64,000 nt of DNA. Origin: Lachnospiraceae bacterium KGMB03038. Its GTDB lineage: Bacteria; Bacillota; Clostridia; Lachnospirales; Lachnospiraceae. The stretch is from contig CP041667.1 of the NCBI GenBank assembly GCA_007361935.1, forward strand, positions 593,501-657,500, read 5' to 3'. The notes below the pieces were generated by a model that had not been told where the DNA came from, made no database searches, and worked only from the letters and a program-made list of their open reading frames with translations. A program made the position numbers and the translations under genes. Shown one piece after another: positions 1 through 9,700 of the stretch; position 1 is the first letter of the stretch, and every line of letters starts with the position of its first letter.

Positions 1-744
1 CACTGGTATGAGCCCTTCATCCGTGGCGTATCGGCCAGAAATTATACAGATAAAGAACTGGACGCAATGATCCGGGAAGAGAATCGCCCAAAATCTTACC
101 AGGGAAAGGAATATACCACTTACACGGCCCTTCAGAAGCAGAGAAAGATGGAGCTCCTAATGCGAAAGCAACGCCAGGACATTATGCTGTTGAAAGAAGG
201 AGGTGGAAGCTCCCTTGATATTCTGGCGGCACAGGCCAGATATAGGTACACGATGAATGACTATGTATCATTCTCCAAGGCCATGAACCTACCACAGCAG
301 ATGGAAAGGGTGTATATGGATGGGCTTGGAAAGGTAGGAAGGAGCGGAACGATTCCAAGGCCAAAACGCAGAGAGAAAAATACGGGGGCTTTTTCTGTAC
401 TTGAAGTTCCTATGCAAAAAAGAACCGTTGACCGTATTGCTAAGAAATATGGAATAACTATATCCGATTTGCAGATAAAAATACAAAGAGACGAGGAACA
501 CTTGCGGCGTCCGATGATGGGATGTGCTGATTATGATAATATCGGAAGGATTGACTTGTTTCCCAATTCTTTCAAAAATGAGGAAGCGCTGATCAGGACA
601 CTGATACATGAGCGATGTCATGTGCTGCAGCTTAGAAAATATGGCAAGAAATATACGCAGGAGCATATCAATAAGATGGAGGAAGTTGCATACAAGTTCG
701 AAGATTTCTGGTATAATATAGTCAGAAAGAGGGTGCAGCCATGA
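1..744 (+). CDS. Phage minor capsid protein, C-terminal part, with HExxH tail domain (partial)
   Basis: The reading frame is open from base 1, so only the last 247 residues are seen; the true start is left of the window. The opening residues (HWYEPFIRGVSARNYTD) resemble the end of the Gram-positive phage minor capsid protein 2 / Mu gpF-like head morphogenesis family, which acts at the portal vertex. The remaining ~200 residues are an extension with a zinc-peptidase-like motif HERCH (bases 607-621) and a charged C-terminal helix. Whether the motif is catalytic is inference. It sits first in the visible late operon and overlaps the next gene by 4 bases. Confidence 0.75.
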   Translation, partial: HWYEPFIRGVSARNYTDKELDAMIREENRPKSYQGKEYTTYTALQKQRKMELLMRKQRQDIMLLKEGGGSSLDILAAQARYRYTMNDYVSFSKAMNLPQQMERVYMDGLGKVGRSGTIPRPKRREKNTGAFSVLEVPMQKRTVDRIAKKYGITISDLQIKIQRDEEHLRRPMMGCADYDNIGRIDLFPNSFKNEEALIRTLIHERCHVLQLRKYGKKYTQEHINKMEEVAYKFEDFWYNIVRKRVQP

Positions 745-974
745 AGTGGTTAGAAAATTTAGACAATATTGTAAAAGAAAAAAAGCCGGGGAAATGTCCA
801 CATTGCGGAAGTGAAGATACAGACTATAGTTGCACGATAGTCATACCGGAAAAGAGATTGGGGCATATGACAATCTGGTGCAACGACTGTATGAGAGGAT
901 ATCACATATCACGGATGGAAGTTCCAGAAGGATTTAAAACAGGTGGGAAAATCCCGGAGGGTTTGAAATACTAA
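741..974 (+). CDS. Small zinc-ribbon protein of the prophage head operon
   Basis: A 77-residue protein with two Cys pairs, CPHCGS near residue 19 and CNDC near residue 50, spaced as in a zinc ribbon. Its ATG overlaps the stop of the preceding minor capsid gene (ATGA), so the two are translationally coupled. There is no signal peptide or membrane segment. Small zinc-ribbon proteins are common cargo between head genes in Clostridia prophages but have no assigned function; a structural or nucleic-acid-binding role is a guess. Confidence 0.7.
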   Translation: MKWLENLDNIVKEKKPGKCPHCGSEDTDYSCTIVIPEKRLGHMTIWCNDCMRGYHISRMEVPEGFKTGGKIPEGLKY

Positions 975-1033
975 TACCGCTCATTCTTTGGATTGGGTGG
1001 TATTTTTATACTCTTTTTAGGAGGTGATTAAGG

Positions 1034-1213
1034 ATGATCGAAAAGACATATTGCGGGAAAGAAACGGAAGTTACTCTTACGAAATATGAATTAGAGTGCA
1101 TGCTTGATGAAGCAAAAAATCTCGGACGCTGTGAGGTAGCTAAGGAAAACCAAAAATTAAAGGAGGTATTAAGGGTTGTGGGTGAATTGATAAAAATTGT
1201 AACAGATGAATAG
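1034..1213 (+). CDS. Small hypothetical phage protein
   Basis: A 59-residue ORF preceded by a strong AGGAGGTGATT ribosome binding site. The product begins MIEKTYCGKETEVTLTKYE and is mostly charged helix. It lies between the zinc-ribbon gene and the scaffold gene in the same direction, with good spacing, which supports it as real. I recognise no family. The 170 bases that follow, up to the scaffold gene, show no further convincing ORF. Confidence 0.6.
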   Translation: MIEKTYCGKETEVTLTKYELECMLDEAKNLGRCEVAKENQKLKEVLRVVGELIKIVTDE

Positions 1214-1382
1214 AGAGGCGGTGATCCGATATCTCCCTTAAGGCGCAGGGTTATGCGTCTTATTTTTATGCCCTGCCATATGGCTCTAAACTGGACAAAT
1301 TGGCAGCTATGCCGGAAATAGCGACTCTGTGGGTGGATGGTTACACACCGAAAATAACCGAATGCAGAGAGAAAGGATAACG

Positions 1383-1925
1383 ATGATTTTAAAGACAGAA
1401 ACCTTGAAAGAAAAAGGTATGACGCAGGAGCAGATTGATTTTGTGATGGCGGAAGTGGGGAAAGAAATTAATTCCATTACCGCCGAGCGAGACACCTATA
1501 AATCCCAATTGGAGACAGCACAGGCCTCTCTGAAAGCTATGGAAGGAATTGACGCTGCTGGATTGCAACAGAGCGTGAAAGACCTGCAGACGAAATTATC
1601 TGGAAAAGACGCAGAGATTGAGAGAATCAAGTCTGATTATGCCTTTAATGATTGCCTGAAAGAAGCTGTCCGGAAATCAGGAGCAAAGAACAGTACGGCA
1701 GTCATGGCTCTGTTGGATTTGGAGACGCTGAAAAAGAGCAAGAACCAGACGGCAGATATCGAAGCAGCTTTAGAAGTCGTCAAGAAAGAAAACGACTATC
1801 TATTTGCAAGCGACAAGCCGGTGCCTAGGGTAGTCTCCACGACATCTGGAATTGATCAAACTGCGCAGACCAAAAAAGAACAGGCTAATGAAGCACTGAG
1901 AAGCCTGTTTGGAAGATCAGAATAG
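1383..1925 (+). CDS. Phage minor structural protein GP20-type scaffold
   Basis: Predicted 180-residue scaffolding protein that would help assemble the procapsid and be removed before DNA packaging. The sequence has the usual pattern: a short start (MILKTETLKEKGMTQEQID), a long charged coiled coil at about residues 25-90 (SITAERDTYKSQLETAQAS), then a short C-terminal tail. This matches the phage GP20/DUF4355-like scaffold group found directly before the capsid gene. An upstream ATG at 1329 is in frame, but the ATG at 1383 follows a GAGAAAGGAT ribosome binding site and gives the normal family start. Confidence 0.8.
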   Translation: MILKTETLKEKGMTQEQIDFVMAEVGKEINSITAERDTYKSQLETAQASLKAMEGIDAAGLQQSVKDLQTKLSGKDAEIERIKSDYAFNDCLKEAVRKSGAKNSTAVMALLDLETLKKSKNQTADIEAALEVVKKENDYLFASDKPVPRVVSTTSGIDQTAQTKKEQANEALRSLFGRSE

Positions 1926-1940
1926 AAAGGAATGTAAATT

Positions 1941-3128
1941 ATGGCAGTAAATATTGTAAATCGGGCGGATGTGGAAGCTCTCATCCGCGAACAAGTTGTA
2001 TCTACAGTGTTCCAGGACGCGCCAAAGCAGTCTACATTTTTAGGGATGGCCAGGAAGCTCCCTAATATGACCAGCAAACAGACTCGAATCAGGGTACTTG
2101 ATTTCCTCCCGACCGCTTATTGGGTCAATGGGGATACCGGAATGAAACAGACCACCAGGCAGGCTTGGGACAATGTGTTTTTGACCGCTGCAGAGTTGGC
2201 TGTGATTGTACCTATCCCGGAATCAGTTTTTGATGACGCGGAAATCGACATCATGGGTGAAATTACCCCTAGAGTAAATGAAGCCATTGGACAGCGAGTC
2301 GATGGAGCCGTTATTTTTGGTGACAACAGACCAGCAGAATGGGATGCAGATATTATCACTCGTGCAAGACAGGCGGGGAACAATGTTGCGCCGGCAGAGG
2401 GAAAAGACTGGTATGATCTGATCCTTGGGGAAGATGGCGTTTTTGCGAAGGTTGAAAATGATGGATACGGCGTAAATGGCGCTATTGCGGCTATGAATTT
2501 CAAGTCCAAGCTCCGTGGCTTGAGAGACGCAAATGGAGTTCCGATTTTCATGAGAACTATGCAGGAGTCCGCAAGATATACCTTGGATGGTGCTGAAATG
2601 GCTTTCCCAGAAAATGGAGGTTTCTTCTCGAATATCGCACAGCTTGTAGTAGGGGATTTCTCCCAGGCGGTGTATTCTATTCGTCAGGATATCACAGTTA
2701 AGATTTTGGATCAGGGCGTTATCCAGGATCCAGAAACGAAAGAAATCGTCTACAACCTGGCACAGCAGGACATGATCGCATTGCGTGTAGTCTTTCGTAT
2801 GGGCTGGGCGCTTCCGAATCCTGCTACGCGAATGAACGAAGACAGAACCGGTTGTCCATTTGCGTACATTGAACCTGGAACGCCTGTAACAACTCAGACA
2901 GTTACTTTTACTGTGCAGGATAGCGAATCTACAGCGATTCAGGGCGCACGGGTAAGCGTAGATGGAGCAATTTTAACTACAGACGATTCTGGTCAGGCTG
3001 TATTTAACCTGCGCAAAGGATTTTACAAAGCTAAAGTTTCCGCGAAAGGCTATGTGTCCTCTACCCAGACTGTGACTGTTGACAATGCAGCAGTACCGCT
3101 TACCGTAAAGTTGGCTGAACAGGCGTGA
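1941..3128 (+). CDS. HK97-fold major capsid protein with C-terminal Ig-like domain
   Basis: 395-residue major capsid protein, the main shell subunit. Residues 1-310 match the HK97-fold capsid group of Gram-positive siphophages, and the gene follows the scaffold by 15 bases with AGAAAGGAATG upstream. From about residue 313 the protein carries an added beta-rich domain (VTFTVQDSESTAIQGARVSV... ending KLAEQA) that looks like a carboxypeptidase-regulatory/Ig-like fold, commonly displayed on the capsid surface and thought to bind carbohydrates weakly. The domain assignment is by eye from its alternating strands and GY/DSG turns. Confidence 0.88.
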   Translation: MAVNIVNRADVEALIREQVVSTVFQDAPKQSTFLGMARKLPNMTSKQTRIRVLDFLPTAYWVNGDTGMKQTTRQAWDNVFLTAAELAVIVPIPESVFDDAEIDIMGEITPRVNEAIGQRVDGAVIFGDNRPAEWDADIITRARQAGNNVAPAEGKDWYDLILGEDGVFAKVENDGYGVNGAIAAMNFKSKLRGLRDANGVPIFMRTMQESARYTLDGAEMAFPENGGFFSNIAQLVVGDFSQAVYSIRQDITVKILDQGVIQDPETKEIVYNLAQQDMIALRVVFRMGWALPNPATRMNEDRTGCPFAYIEPGTPVTTQTVTFTVQDSESTAIQGARVSVDGAILTTDDSGQAVFNLRKGFYKAKVSAKGYVSSTQTVTVDNAAVPLTVKLAEQA

Positions 3129-3143
3129 AAGGGGGCTTAACGC

Positions 3144-3392
3144 ATGGGAACGATTGAAGCTTTAAAAAAACTGGCCGTTGCAATTAAAGGCAGCGGCCAG
3201 ATATCCGATATTTCTGGGGATAAAATCCCAGAAGTGATTGAAGAAATCCCAGAAGCTTACGAGGAATCTGGAGCTTCCAAAATGTCGCAAGCGGAACTGG
3301 TTCCTGAAGCTGTTGGCGATCAGGTATCAAAAGCAGAGTTTAAATCCCTGCTTGATTCCTTAAAAGCAGCCGGGATTATGAAATCATCATAA
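3144..3392 (+). CDS. Putative phage head fibre / head accessory protein
   Basis: 82-residue acidic protein directly after the capsid gene, preceded by a GAAAGGGGG ribosome binding site. The end (KAEFKSLLDSLKAAGIMKSS) resembles the C-terminus of short head-fibre-like proteins that follow the capsid gene in Firmicutes prophages. The N-terminus (GTIEALKKLAVAIKGSGQIS) is a helix plus linker. No catalytic motif is seen. Function rests on position and weak resemblance only. Confidence 0.5.
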   Translation: MGTIEALKKLAVAIKGSGQISDISGDKIPEVIEEIPEAYEESGASKMSQAELVPEAVGDQVSKAEFKSLLDSLKAAGIMKSS

Positions 3393-3407
3393 GGGGTAAA
3401 GTATTAT

Positions 3408-3806
3408 ATGTATGCGGATTATCAATATTATGTTACCGATTACCTCCTTGGCAGAGATCCAGAGATTACAGAAACTGATTTTCCATTCTTCGAACGTCTT
3501 GCCGAGAAGGAAGTCAATAACCGAACCTATGGGCGCATCGTAGCTGATCAGACGTTACTTACAGATGACGTGAAGAACTGTATCTGTGCCGTGACGGAGT
3601 TTTTGTGGGAGGCAAACAGTCTGGACAAAGACAATTTCGCGAATGGTGGGGGACAACTGGTATCTTATAGTAATGATGGAGATAGTGGGTCCTATGATCT
3701 TTCGCAGTCGGATTACTCTTCTTTAGCGGCAAGGCAGACTAAGATTAGTAGTCTTGTATCCTTCTATTTGAGCGGTACAGGGCTGCTCTACAGAGGGGTT
3801 GATTAA
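3408..3806 (+). CDS. Phage head-tail connector (gp6-like)
   Basis: 132-residue protein in the first connector position after the capsid genes. It begins YADYQYYVTDYLLGRDPEITETDF and is mainly helical, as expected for HK97 gp6 / SPP1 gp15-type adaptors that form a ring below the portal. The family is assigned from size, helical N-terminus and gene order. Ribosome binding site AAGGGGTAAAG precedes the ATG. Confidence 0.65.
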   Translation: MYADYQYYVTDYLLGRDPEITETDFPFFERLAEKEVNNRTYGRIVADQTLLTDDVKNCICAVTEFLWEANSLDKDNFANGGGQLVSYSNDGDSGSYDLSQSDYSSLAARQTKISSLVSFYLSGTGLLYRGVD

Positions 3807-3808
3807 AA

Positions 3809-4234
3809 ATGAATCCAAATTACATCCACACGATCACGATCTACAACCGTCTACAAGCCAATGATAATCCGGACAGCATGAAAGACACTTGGCAAAGGAC
3901 GGTCCTGCATGATTGCTATTATAAAAATGTGATAGGGCGTGTGGAATCTGATAAGACTGCGAAGATGGCCAATGTATATACGGCCAGAATCCCGGAATCA
4001 GAAAACTATCGTCCCTATCACGAGTGGGCGGAGCAAGAAGACCGGTCAGGTCTTTTTACGGCAAGCCTTGGGGATATCGTGGTAAAAGGAGAGTGCCAGG
4101 AAGAGATTACCGGAAAGTCGCCGTATACAGCAACGGAACTCCTGAAGCGATATAAACCAGACGCCTTTGTGGTGACAGCAGTCTCTGATAATACGTCCCA
4201 CAAGATGGCTAAGCATTATAGGGTAGGTGGATAG
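3809..4234 (+). CDS. Phage head-tail joining protein (DUF6751-like)
   Basis: 141-residue protein starting 2 bases after the connector gene. It opens with MNPNYIHTITIYNR, has many beta-strand-like stretches, and matches in position and look the head-tail joining proteins of Clostridia siphophages (DUF6751-like). It would close the head-tail interface. No enzyme motif is visible. Assignment is mostly by gene order. Confidence 0.6.
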   Translation: MNPNYIHTITIYNRLQANDNPDSMKDTWQRTVLHDCYYKNVIGRVESDKTAKMANVYTARIPESENYRPYHEWAEQEDRSGLFTASLGDIVVKGECQEEITGKSPYTATELLKRYKPDAFVVTAVSDNTSHKMAKHYRVGG

Positions 4235-4239
4235 ATAGT

Positions 4240-4662
4240 ATGAAAACAGAAGTGAAATGGAATAAGCCAATCCCAACGATCGTCAATGGGGCGACAGGCG
4301 GGAACCGGACCCTGCTCTTTATGGCCCAGGAGGCAAGACGGCTAATGCAGCCATACGTCCCGGCCAGAAACATGGTGTTGTCCCGAAATGTAAGGACCTA
4401 CGTGGAAGGCGACCACGGAGTTGTGCACTATCTATCTCCTTATGCCCGTTTCCAGTATGAAGGATTTCTGATGGTTTCGAGGCTCACTGGCAGCCCTTGG
4501 GCAGCGAAAGGGGAGAGTAAAGTGGTCACGGGGATAAGGCTGAATCACAGCGGGGCCAGACATCCCTTGGCTACATCGGAATGGGATAAGGCCATGAAGA
4601 CCGCAAGGATGGATGATTACCTTCAGGCTGTGCAGAACTATGTGAGGGGGCGCGGACGATGA
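4240..4662 (+). CDS. Phage minor capsid / neck protein (HK97 gp10-like)
   Basis: 140-residue basic protein with the features of the phage minor capsid protein 2 / gp10-like group: RLMQPYVPARNMVLSRNV near residue 30, HYLSPYARFQYEGF near residue 65 and a C-terminal HPLATSEWDKAM motif. It is thought to sit at the neck. It overlaps the next gene by 4 bases (ATGA), typical of the tightly packed connector block. Confidence 0.75.
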   Translation: MKTEVKWNKPIPTIVNGATGGNRTLLFMAQEARRLMQPYVPARNMVLSRNVRTYVEGDHGVVHYLSPYARFQYEGFLMVSRLTGSPWAAKGESKVVTGIRLNHSGARHPLATSEWDKAMKTARMDDYLQAVQNYVRGRGR

Positions 4663-5096
4663 CAAAGCATGACGCTATGGTGGTCTATGTGACGCCGAAA
4701 GTGGAGGAGCTGGCCGGCCGTCTTTTGAACTTTAATGTTTCATCGGACCAGGAAGGAGATATATCCTTTTTGACTAATTACTCCGCAAAAGTCCGGCGGA
4801 AATATATCCGTGTTGGGGCTGAGAAAGAGTATGGATTTACGATCGTGATCACGAAGTATTTTTCTGACGGCACGGACGATCTGAATATTGGGGCGATGAA
4901 TTTCGCTCAGGAATTTATGGATTGGATTGATGAGCAGGATCGGAAGAAAAGCTATCCTGATTTTGGCGATAAATGCCAAGTAAAGAAAATAGAAAACTTA
5001 CAAAACATGCCGAACCTTGCCACAGTAGACTGGGAAAATATGCTTGCTCAGTACATGCTGCAGTGCAGGGTTATTTATTTTGAAAAGGAGATGTGA
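4659..5096 (+). CDS. Phage tail terminator / minor capsid protein
   Basis: 145-residue protein between the neck protein and the tail tube protein, the place normally taken by the tail terminator (tail completion) protein. It has the alternating helix and strand pattern of that group (FTIVITKYFSDGTDDLNIG near residue 65). Its start overlaps the previous stop, so it is translationally coupled. Family level only. Confidence 0.65.
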   Translation: MTKHDAMVVYVTPKVEELAGRLLNFNVSSDQEGDISFLTNYSAKVRRKYIRVGAEKEYGFTIVITKYFSDGTDDLNIGAMNFAQEFMDWIDEQDRKKSYPDFGDKCQVKKIENLQNMPNLATVDWENMLAQYMLQCRVIYFEKEM

Positions 5097-5099
5097 GAT

Positions 5100-5606
5100 A
5101 TGAAATTAAGCGAATTGATGGCAAAGCATACACCGGATCCAGAATATGAAGGATGGGTGACAAATGATGATTACGTGTTGGCGATTGACACAGATCCGGG
5201 CGCATCGGAAGCGACTACAGAAGCTAATTTTGCTGTGGTAGAAATGGGCATTTCAGGTTTGGATTCGCAGATGAACCCTGTTACGCAGGATAAGCAGTAT
5301 ATCCGCGCTGGGCAGAGTACAACAAAAACTGGAACGCAGAGAACCTTTACTTTGTCTGGTGACAGGTATGTTGGGGACGAGGCACAGGACTATATCCTGT
5401 CCCATGCGATGAAGTATGGAACTGGAAATAGCGTGGTAACCAACTATGTATACTTTAATATCTTAACAGGAAAAGGAGAAAAGGGACAGTGTTCGATCAT
5501 TGTAAATTCTGACGGGTCTGGAAACGCAGGAGAATCGTCCGCGGTAGACGTGGAATTTCGTAAAATCGGGGCCAATCCAACAGAATATACATACTCGGCG
5601 GCTTGA
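5100..5606 (+). CDS. Phage major tail tube protein
   Basis: 168-residue tail tube subunit, which would polymerise into the tail tube. The sequence shows the usual acidic N-terminus, a central QMNPVTQDKQYIRAGQST segment and a C-terminal beta hairpin region (SSAVDVEFRKIGANPTEYTY) as in Firmicutes siphophage tail tube proteins. It follows the tail terminator by 3 bases with AAAGGAGATG upstream, and is followed by the two tail assembly chaperone genes, which supports the call. Confidence 0.8.
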   Translation: MKLSELMAKHTPDPEYEGWVTNDDYVLAIDTDPGASEATTEANFAVVEMGISGLDSQMNPVTQDKQYIRAGQSTTKTGTQRTFTLSGDRYVGDEAQDYILSHAMKYGTGNSVVTNYVYFNILTGKGEKGQCSIIVNSDGSGNAGESSAVDVEFRKIGANPTEYTYSAA

Positions 5607-5673
5607 ACTGAGCCTGTGGCAGGACCACAAATCACTGAAACAGATGTTGTAGATGATAAGGAGGAGATTGACA

Positions 5674-6048
5674 ATGAAATTGATAACAGTGAAGCTCCAG
5701 GGGAAGGAAGTACAGGCAGATCTGCTGAATCCGAAAGTAACGAAGCGATTTGAGGATGGATTTGACGAAGTCCTTGAAAAATTTAAAGCTTCTACGGGAG
5801 ATGAATCGATATCGGGATCTGAAGGAATCCGAATGCAATGCCAGGCTGTGATCGATTACGTGACAGACATCTTTGGCGAAGATGGGGCCAAAGAGGTATT
5901 TGGGGATAAAACAGATCTCCTTACTTGCTTGGATGTGTTGAAAGAAATGCAGGAACTGTATCCTTCCCAGGTTAATCCTCTGGTACGGGAAAAGAGCAAT
6001 GCACTGAAAAGAAAACTGTCCGGGAAGCCAGAGGCTGGTGAAGCGTAA
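5674..6048 (+). CDS. Phage tail assembly chaperone (DUF6673-like)
   Basis: 124-residue protein at the first tail-chaperone position, after the tail tube and before the Gp15-type protein and tape measure. The start at 5674 is preceded by an ideal AAGGAGGAG site and gives MKLITVKLQGKEVQADLLNP, normal for this family; an earlier in-frame ATG at 5653 has no such site. It would coat the tape measure during tail assembly. The stop codon overlaps the next ATG by one base; I see no slippery heptamer. Confidence 0.72.
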   Translation: MKLITVKLQGKEVQADLLNPKVTKRFEDGFDEVLEKFKASTGDESISGSEGIRMQCQAVIDYVTDIFGEDGAKEVFGDKTDLLTCLDVLKEMQELYPSQVNPLVREKSNALKRKLSGKPEAGEA

Positions 6049-6662
6049 TGCATTTTAACCTGTTATCAGAAGCCCTCCCGGAAAGTGTGACTATCGGCGG
6101 AAAGAATTATCCAATCCGATGGGATTTCCGGGTGGGAATCCAGGTGGAGGCGATTGTCCGAAGTGAGAAATCGGACATTGATAAATACGAGGAAATCCTC
6201 CGGCTGTATTACCCAACAATCCCCTCTGACCTACAGGCGGCAATGGATCGAGCTATGTGGTTTTACCGCTGCGGAGAGGATAAAGACCCAGAAGAGAAAG
6301 ACCGGGGGCGGTATATGCGCCGCAGCTCGAAAGGGCCGGCTTGGGTATTTACCCAGGACGCGCCATACATCTATGCCGCATTTAAGGAGCAGTATGGGAT
6401 GGATTTGACAACGATAGAATCCTTGCACTGGTGGAAGTTTATGGCATTGTTTGAATCGCTGGGAGACGGAACGAAGATGAGTAAGATTATGTATTACCGA
6501 CAAGCGAACACAGCAGGAATGTCAAAGGCTCATCGGGCATTTATTAATGAGATGAAAAAGCATTTCCAGATCCGGGATTCCGGGAAGAAAATGACGCTGG
6601 AACAGAGAAACCAGCGTTGGATGAAGTATATCGAAGATAGATATGCACAGAGGAAGGCATGA
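6048..6662 (+). CDS. Bacteriophage Gp15 family protein (second tail chaperone)
   Basis: 204-residue protein of the phage Gp15 family, which takes the second chaperone position before the tape measure gene. Family marks include the N-terminal LPESVTIGGKNYPIRWDFRV, the centre SLHWWKFMALFESLGDGTKM and the C-terminal basic stretch. Its ATG shares a base with the previous stop, so reinitiation is likely. Usual family length. Confidence 0.82.
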   Translation: MHFNLLSEALPESVTIGGKNYPIRWDFRVGIQVEAIVRSEKSDIDKYEEILRLYYPTIPSDLQAAMDRAMWFYRCGEDKDPEEKDRGRYMRRSSKGPAWVFTQDAPYIYAAFKEQYGMDLTTIESLHWWKFMALFESLGDGTKMSKIMYYRQANTAGMSKAHRAFINEMKKHFQIRDSGKKMTLEQRNQRWMKYIEDRYAQRKA

Positions 6663-6757
6663 CGGGGTGTGTTCCCGTCCCTCTGTGGATATGGAGCAAT
6701 TAGGGCATCGCGAAAGGCGGTGCTCTTTTTGCGTCATAACGGACAGGAGTGTGACGC

Positions 6758-9700
6758 ATGGCAAGCGACGGAACAATAAAAATCACTACAGAACTTGATA
6801 ATCAAAAAGCAGAGCAGGCCCTATCAAAGTTTGGGAGCATTGTAAAAAAGGGCGTTGCCGCTATCGGAATCGCTAAAATCACCTCTGAAGTGGCGCAATT
6901 GGGAGCTTATGTTGCCCAGACCGGGATCCAGTTTGAATCCGCCTTTGCTGGTGTTCAGAAGACGGTAGACGCTACCGATGAAGAATTGGCTGGCTTCCGG
7001 GAAGGAATCAGGGATATGGCGAAGGATATTCCGCAGACAGCCTCCGAGATTGCTGGAGTTGCGGAAGCGGCTGGACAATTAGGTATTAAAAATGAAAATC
7101 TCTTGGATTTTACCCGGACCATGTCTGATCTGGGTGTGGCCACAAATATGTCAGCGACAGAAGCGGCGACATCCCTTGCGAGGCTTGCAAATATCACGCA
7201 AATGCCGCAGGAAAATTTTGGCCGCCTTGGGTCTACGATCGTTGCTCTTGGCAATAATCTAGCCACGACAGAGAGCGAGATCACGGAAATGGGACTAAGG
7301 CTTGCCGGTGCTGGGAGCCAGGTCGGAATGACAGAAGATCAGATCCTGGGCCTGGCCGGAGCGATCTCTTCCGTCGGCATCGAGGCGGACGCTGGAGGAT
7401 CTGCGGTGTCCACGGTAATGACCAAAATGCAGTTGGCCGTAGAACAGGGCGGAGAATCATTGGAGCAGTTTGCAAACGTGGCAGGCATGTCGGCAGAGGA
7501 ATTCCAGCAAGCGTTCCGAGAAGACGCCGCCCAGGCACTTGTGGCGTTTGTAGAAGGTCTTGGGACAATGGAATCCAGGGGCCAGAGTGCGATCGCCACA
7601 TTGTCCGATATGGAGATCACGGAGATCCGGCAAAGGGACGCTCTTCTGCGTCTGGCGGGGGCCGGAGATACGCTGTCTGAAGCTCTGGGGATTGCCTCTC
7701 AAGCATGGGACGAAAATAACGCCCTTACCAATGAGGCAGAACAGAGATATCAGACACTGGAAAGCCAGCTTCAGATCCTGAAAAACAATGTAGATGATTT
7801 TGCGATCAGCCTCTATGACGGGATCCGAGACCCTATGGCTGAGGTGGTCACGGAATCTATTGGCTATGTACAGCGTCTGCATGACGCATTTAATGCGGGC
7901 GGGGTCACTACGGTGGCGTCTGAAATGGGCGCAGTTATGAATGATGTTGCTGACGATATCGCCGGGACCAGCCAGGCAGCCGCTGGACTGGTGACTCCGC
8001 TGAAAGATGTGGCAAATGCAGGAGGCAATCTGGCTAAATCAGTTCTTCCAGTGCTGGGAGACGGAGCGAAGTTTACGGCTGAGAATTTTGACGCGATTCT
8101 TCCGGTATTAACGGGAGTGGTTGCTGGGTACAAACTATACAATACTATAGGCCAGAAGACGGCCACTGTACTTAAAGCCAGTACCGCAGCGACAGCGGCG
8201 TTGAATAAAATGGAAAAGGCCAATTCCCTACAACTGGTAACACTTAATGGGGGATTGACTGTAAGGCAAACGCTTCTTGGCGTATATAATGGCCAGATCA
8301 CTGCCACAACCGCAGCAACAGGATTATGGACCAAAGCCCAGACTGCGCTAAATAAGGCGATGAATGCCAACCCAATCGGGGTGGCAGTGGCAGGGGCAAC
8401 AGCCCTGATTGCAGTTGGGACAGCGATCAAAAATGTTGTGACCCGTGAGACTGAGGCAGAACGGGAACACTCCCAGGCGCTGAAGGAATCCGCTGAGGCA
8501 GCTACCGAGAATCGGAAAGCGGCTGAGGAAAGAAAACAGGCTTATGAGGAACTGGTAGAATCCCAAAACACCCAGGCGGCGGGAGATGTCGCACAGCTTG
8601 ATCGATTGAAAGGCTTAAACGATGAGCTAAATTCGATCGTGGACGCAAATGGCCGGGTAAAGGCTGGAGAAGAGGACAGAGCTGCTTTCATCACCTCGCA
8701 GTTATCCAGCGCCCTTGGCGTGGAAATCTCCATGACCGATGGCGTGATCAGCAATTACCAGGAGCTCCAGGGAGAGATTCAAAGCCTGATCCAGCAGAAA
8801 CGGGTTGAGGCTGTCATGTCTGCACAGCAGGCCAAGTATGAGGAGGCTGTGGCGAACCAGATGCAGGTTGCGGCGGAAGCCTCCGCTAATCTGACGGCCA
8901 TGAAGCAGGCTGAGAACGATGTGAAGCGGGAAAGCGCAGAACTGTCTCAATTAGAGGAAGAATATAATCAGGCGGTACTTGACGGAAACAAAAAACAAGT
9001 TAGTGTCTTGGGCGAAAAGATTAAGCGCCAGGAAGAAGACGTTGAGAAAGCCAAAGAAGCCTACGAAGAAAATAAGAAGGCTTACGAAGGAAATACGGAA
9101 CTGTTGGCGCAGTATTCCAATGATATCGACATGTACACCGCTCTCGCGGAAGCGGCGGCTACAGGGAACGCGGAAGCGATCGAGGCGGCGATCAGCCAGA
9201 TAACGGCTGGTATTAAAACGGCCAGCAATGCCACCAGCGAAGAGCTTCAGCAACAGGTAGTCAATGTCTCCAACATGGAGAACCTGATCCGTCAGGAAGT
9301 GGAAAAGGGAACACCTGGATTTACCCAGGCCATGTTAACCCAGGCGCAAGATGCCACGACGGCCGCATTGGAAGAATTTGCGAAGGCCGCTCCTCAGACG
9401 GCCGCGGAGTTGGCGAAAGTGCCACCAGAGGCAGTGGCCGCATTGGTGGCCGGTGATATGCGAGGCCAGCTTTCCGCCGAGGCCAGCGGAGCCGTGGATG
9501 GAATGCTGGAGCAGTTTGATGGACTGGACGCGGAAACGCAAGAGGCGTTTGCGCAGGCGATCTACGGCGCCCTGGAAGGCCTGGAGGGGTTCGAGGATCT
9601 GAAAGACCCCGCAGAAGAAGGGGTGGAAGCGTTTCTTGAAACTCTCAGAACCGCATTGGATGAGCACTCTCCATCCAAAAAGACGGAGGAAATCTTCCGG

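Noticed and set aside
6030..6060. Programmed -1 frameshift between the two tail chaperone genes
   Set aside because: No slippery heptamer is visible at the junction; the second gene has its own ATG overlapping the stop.
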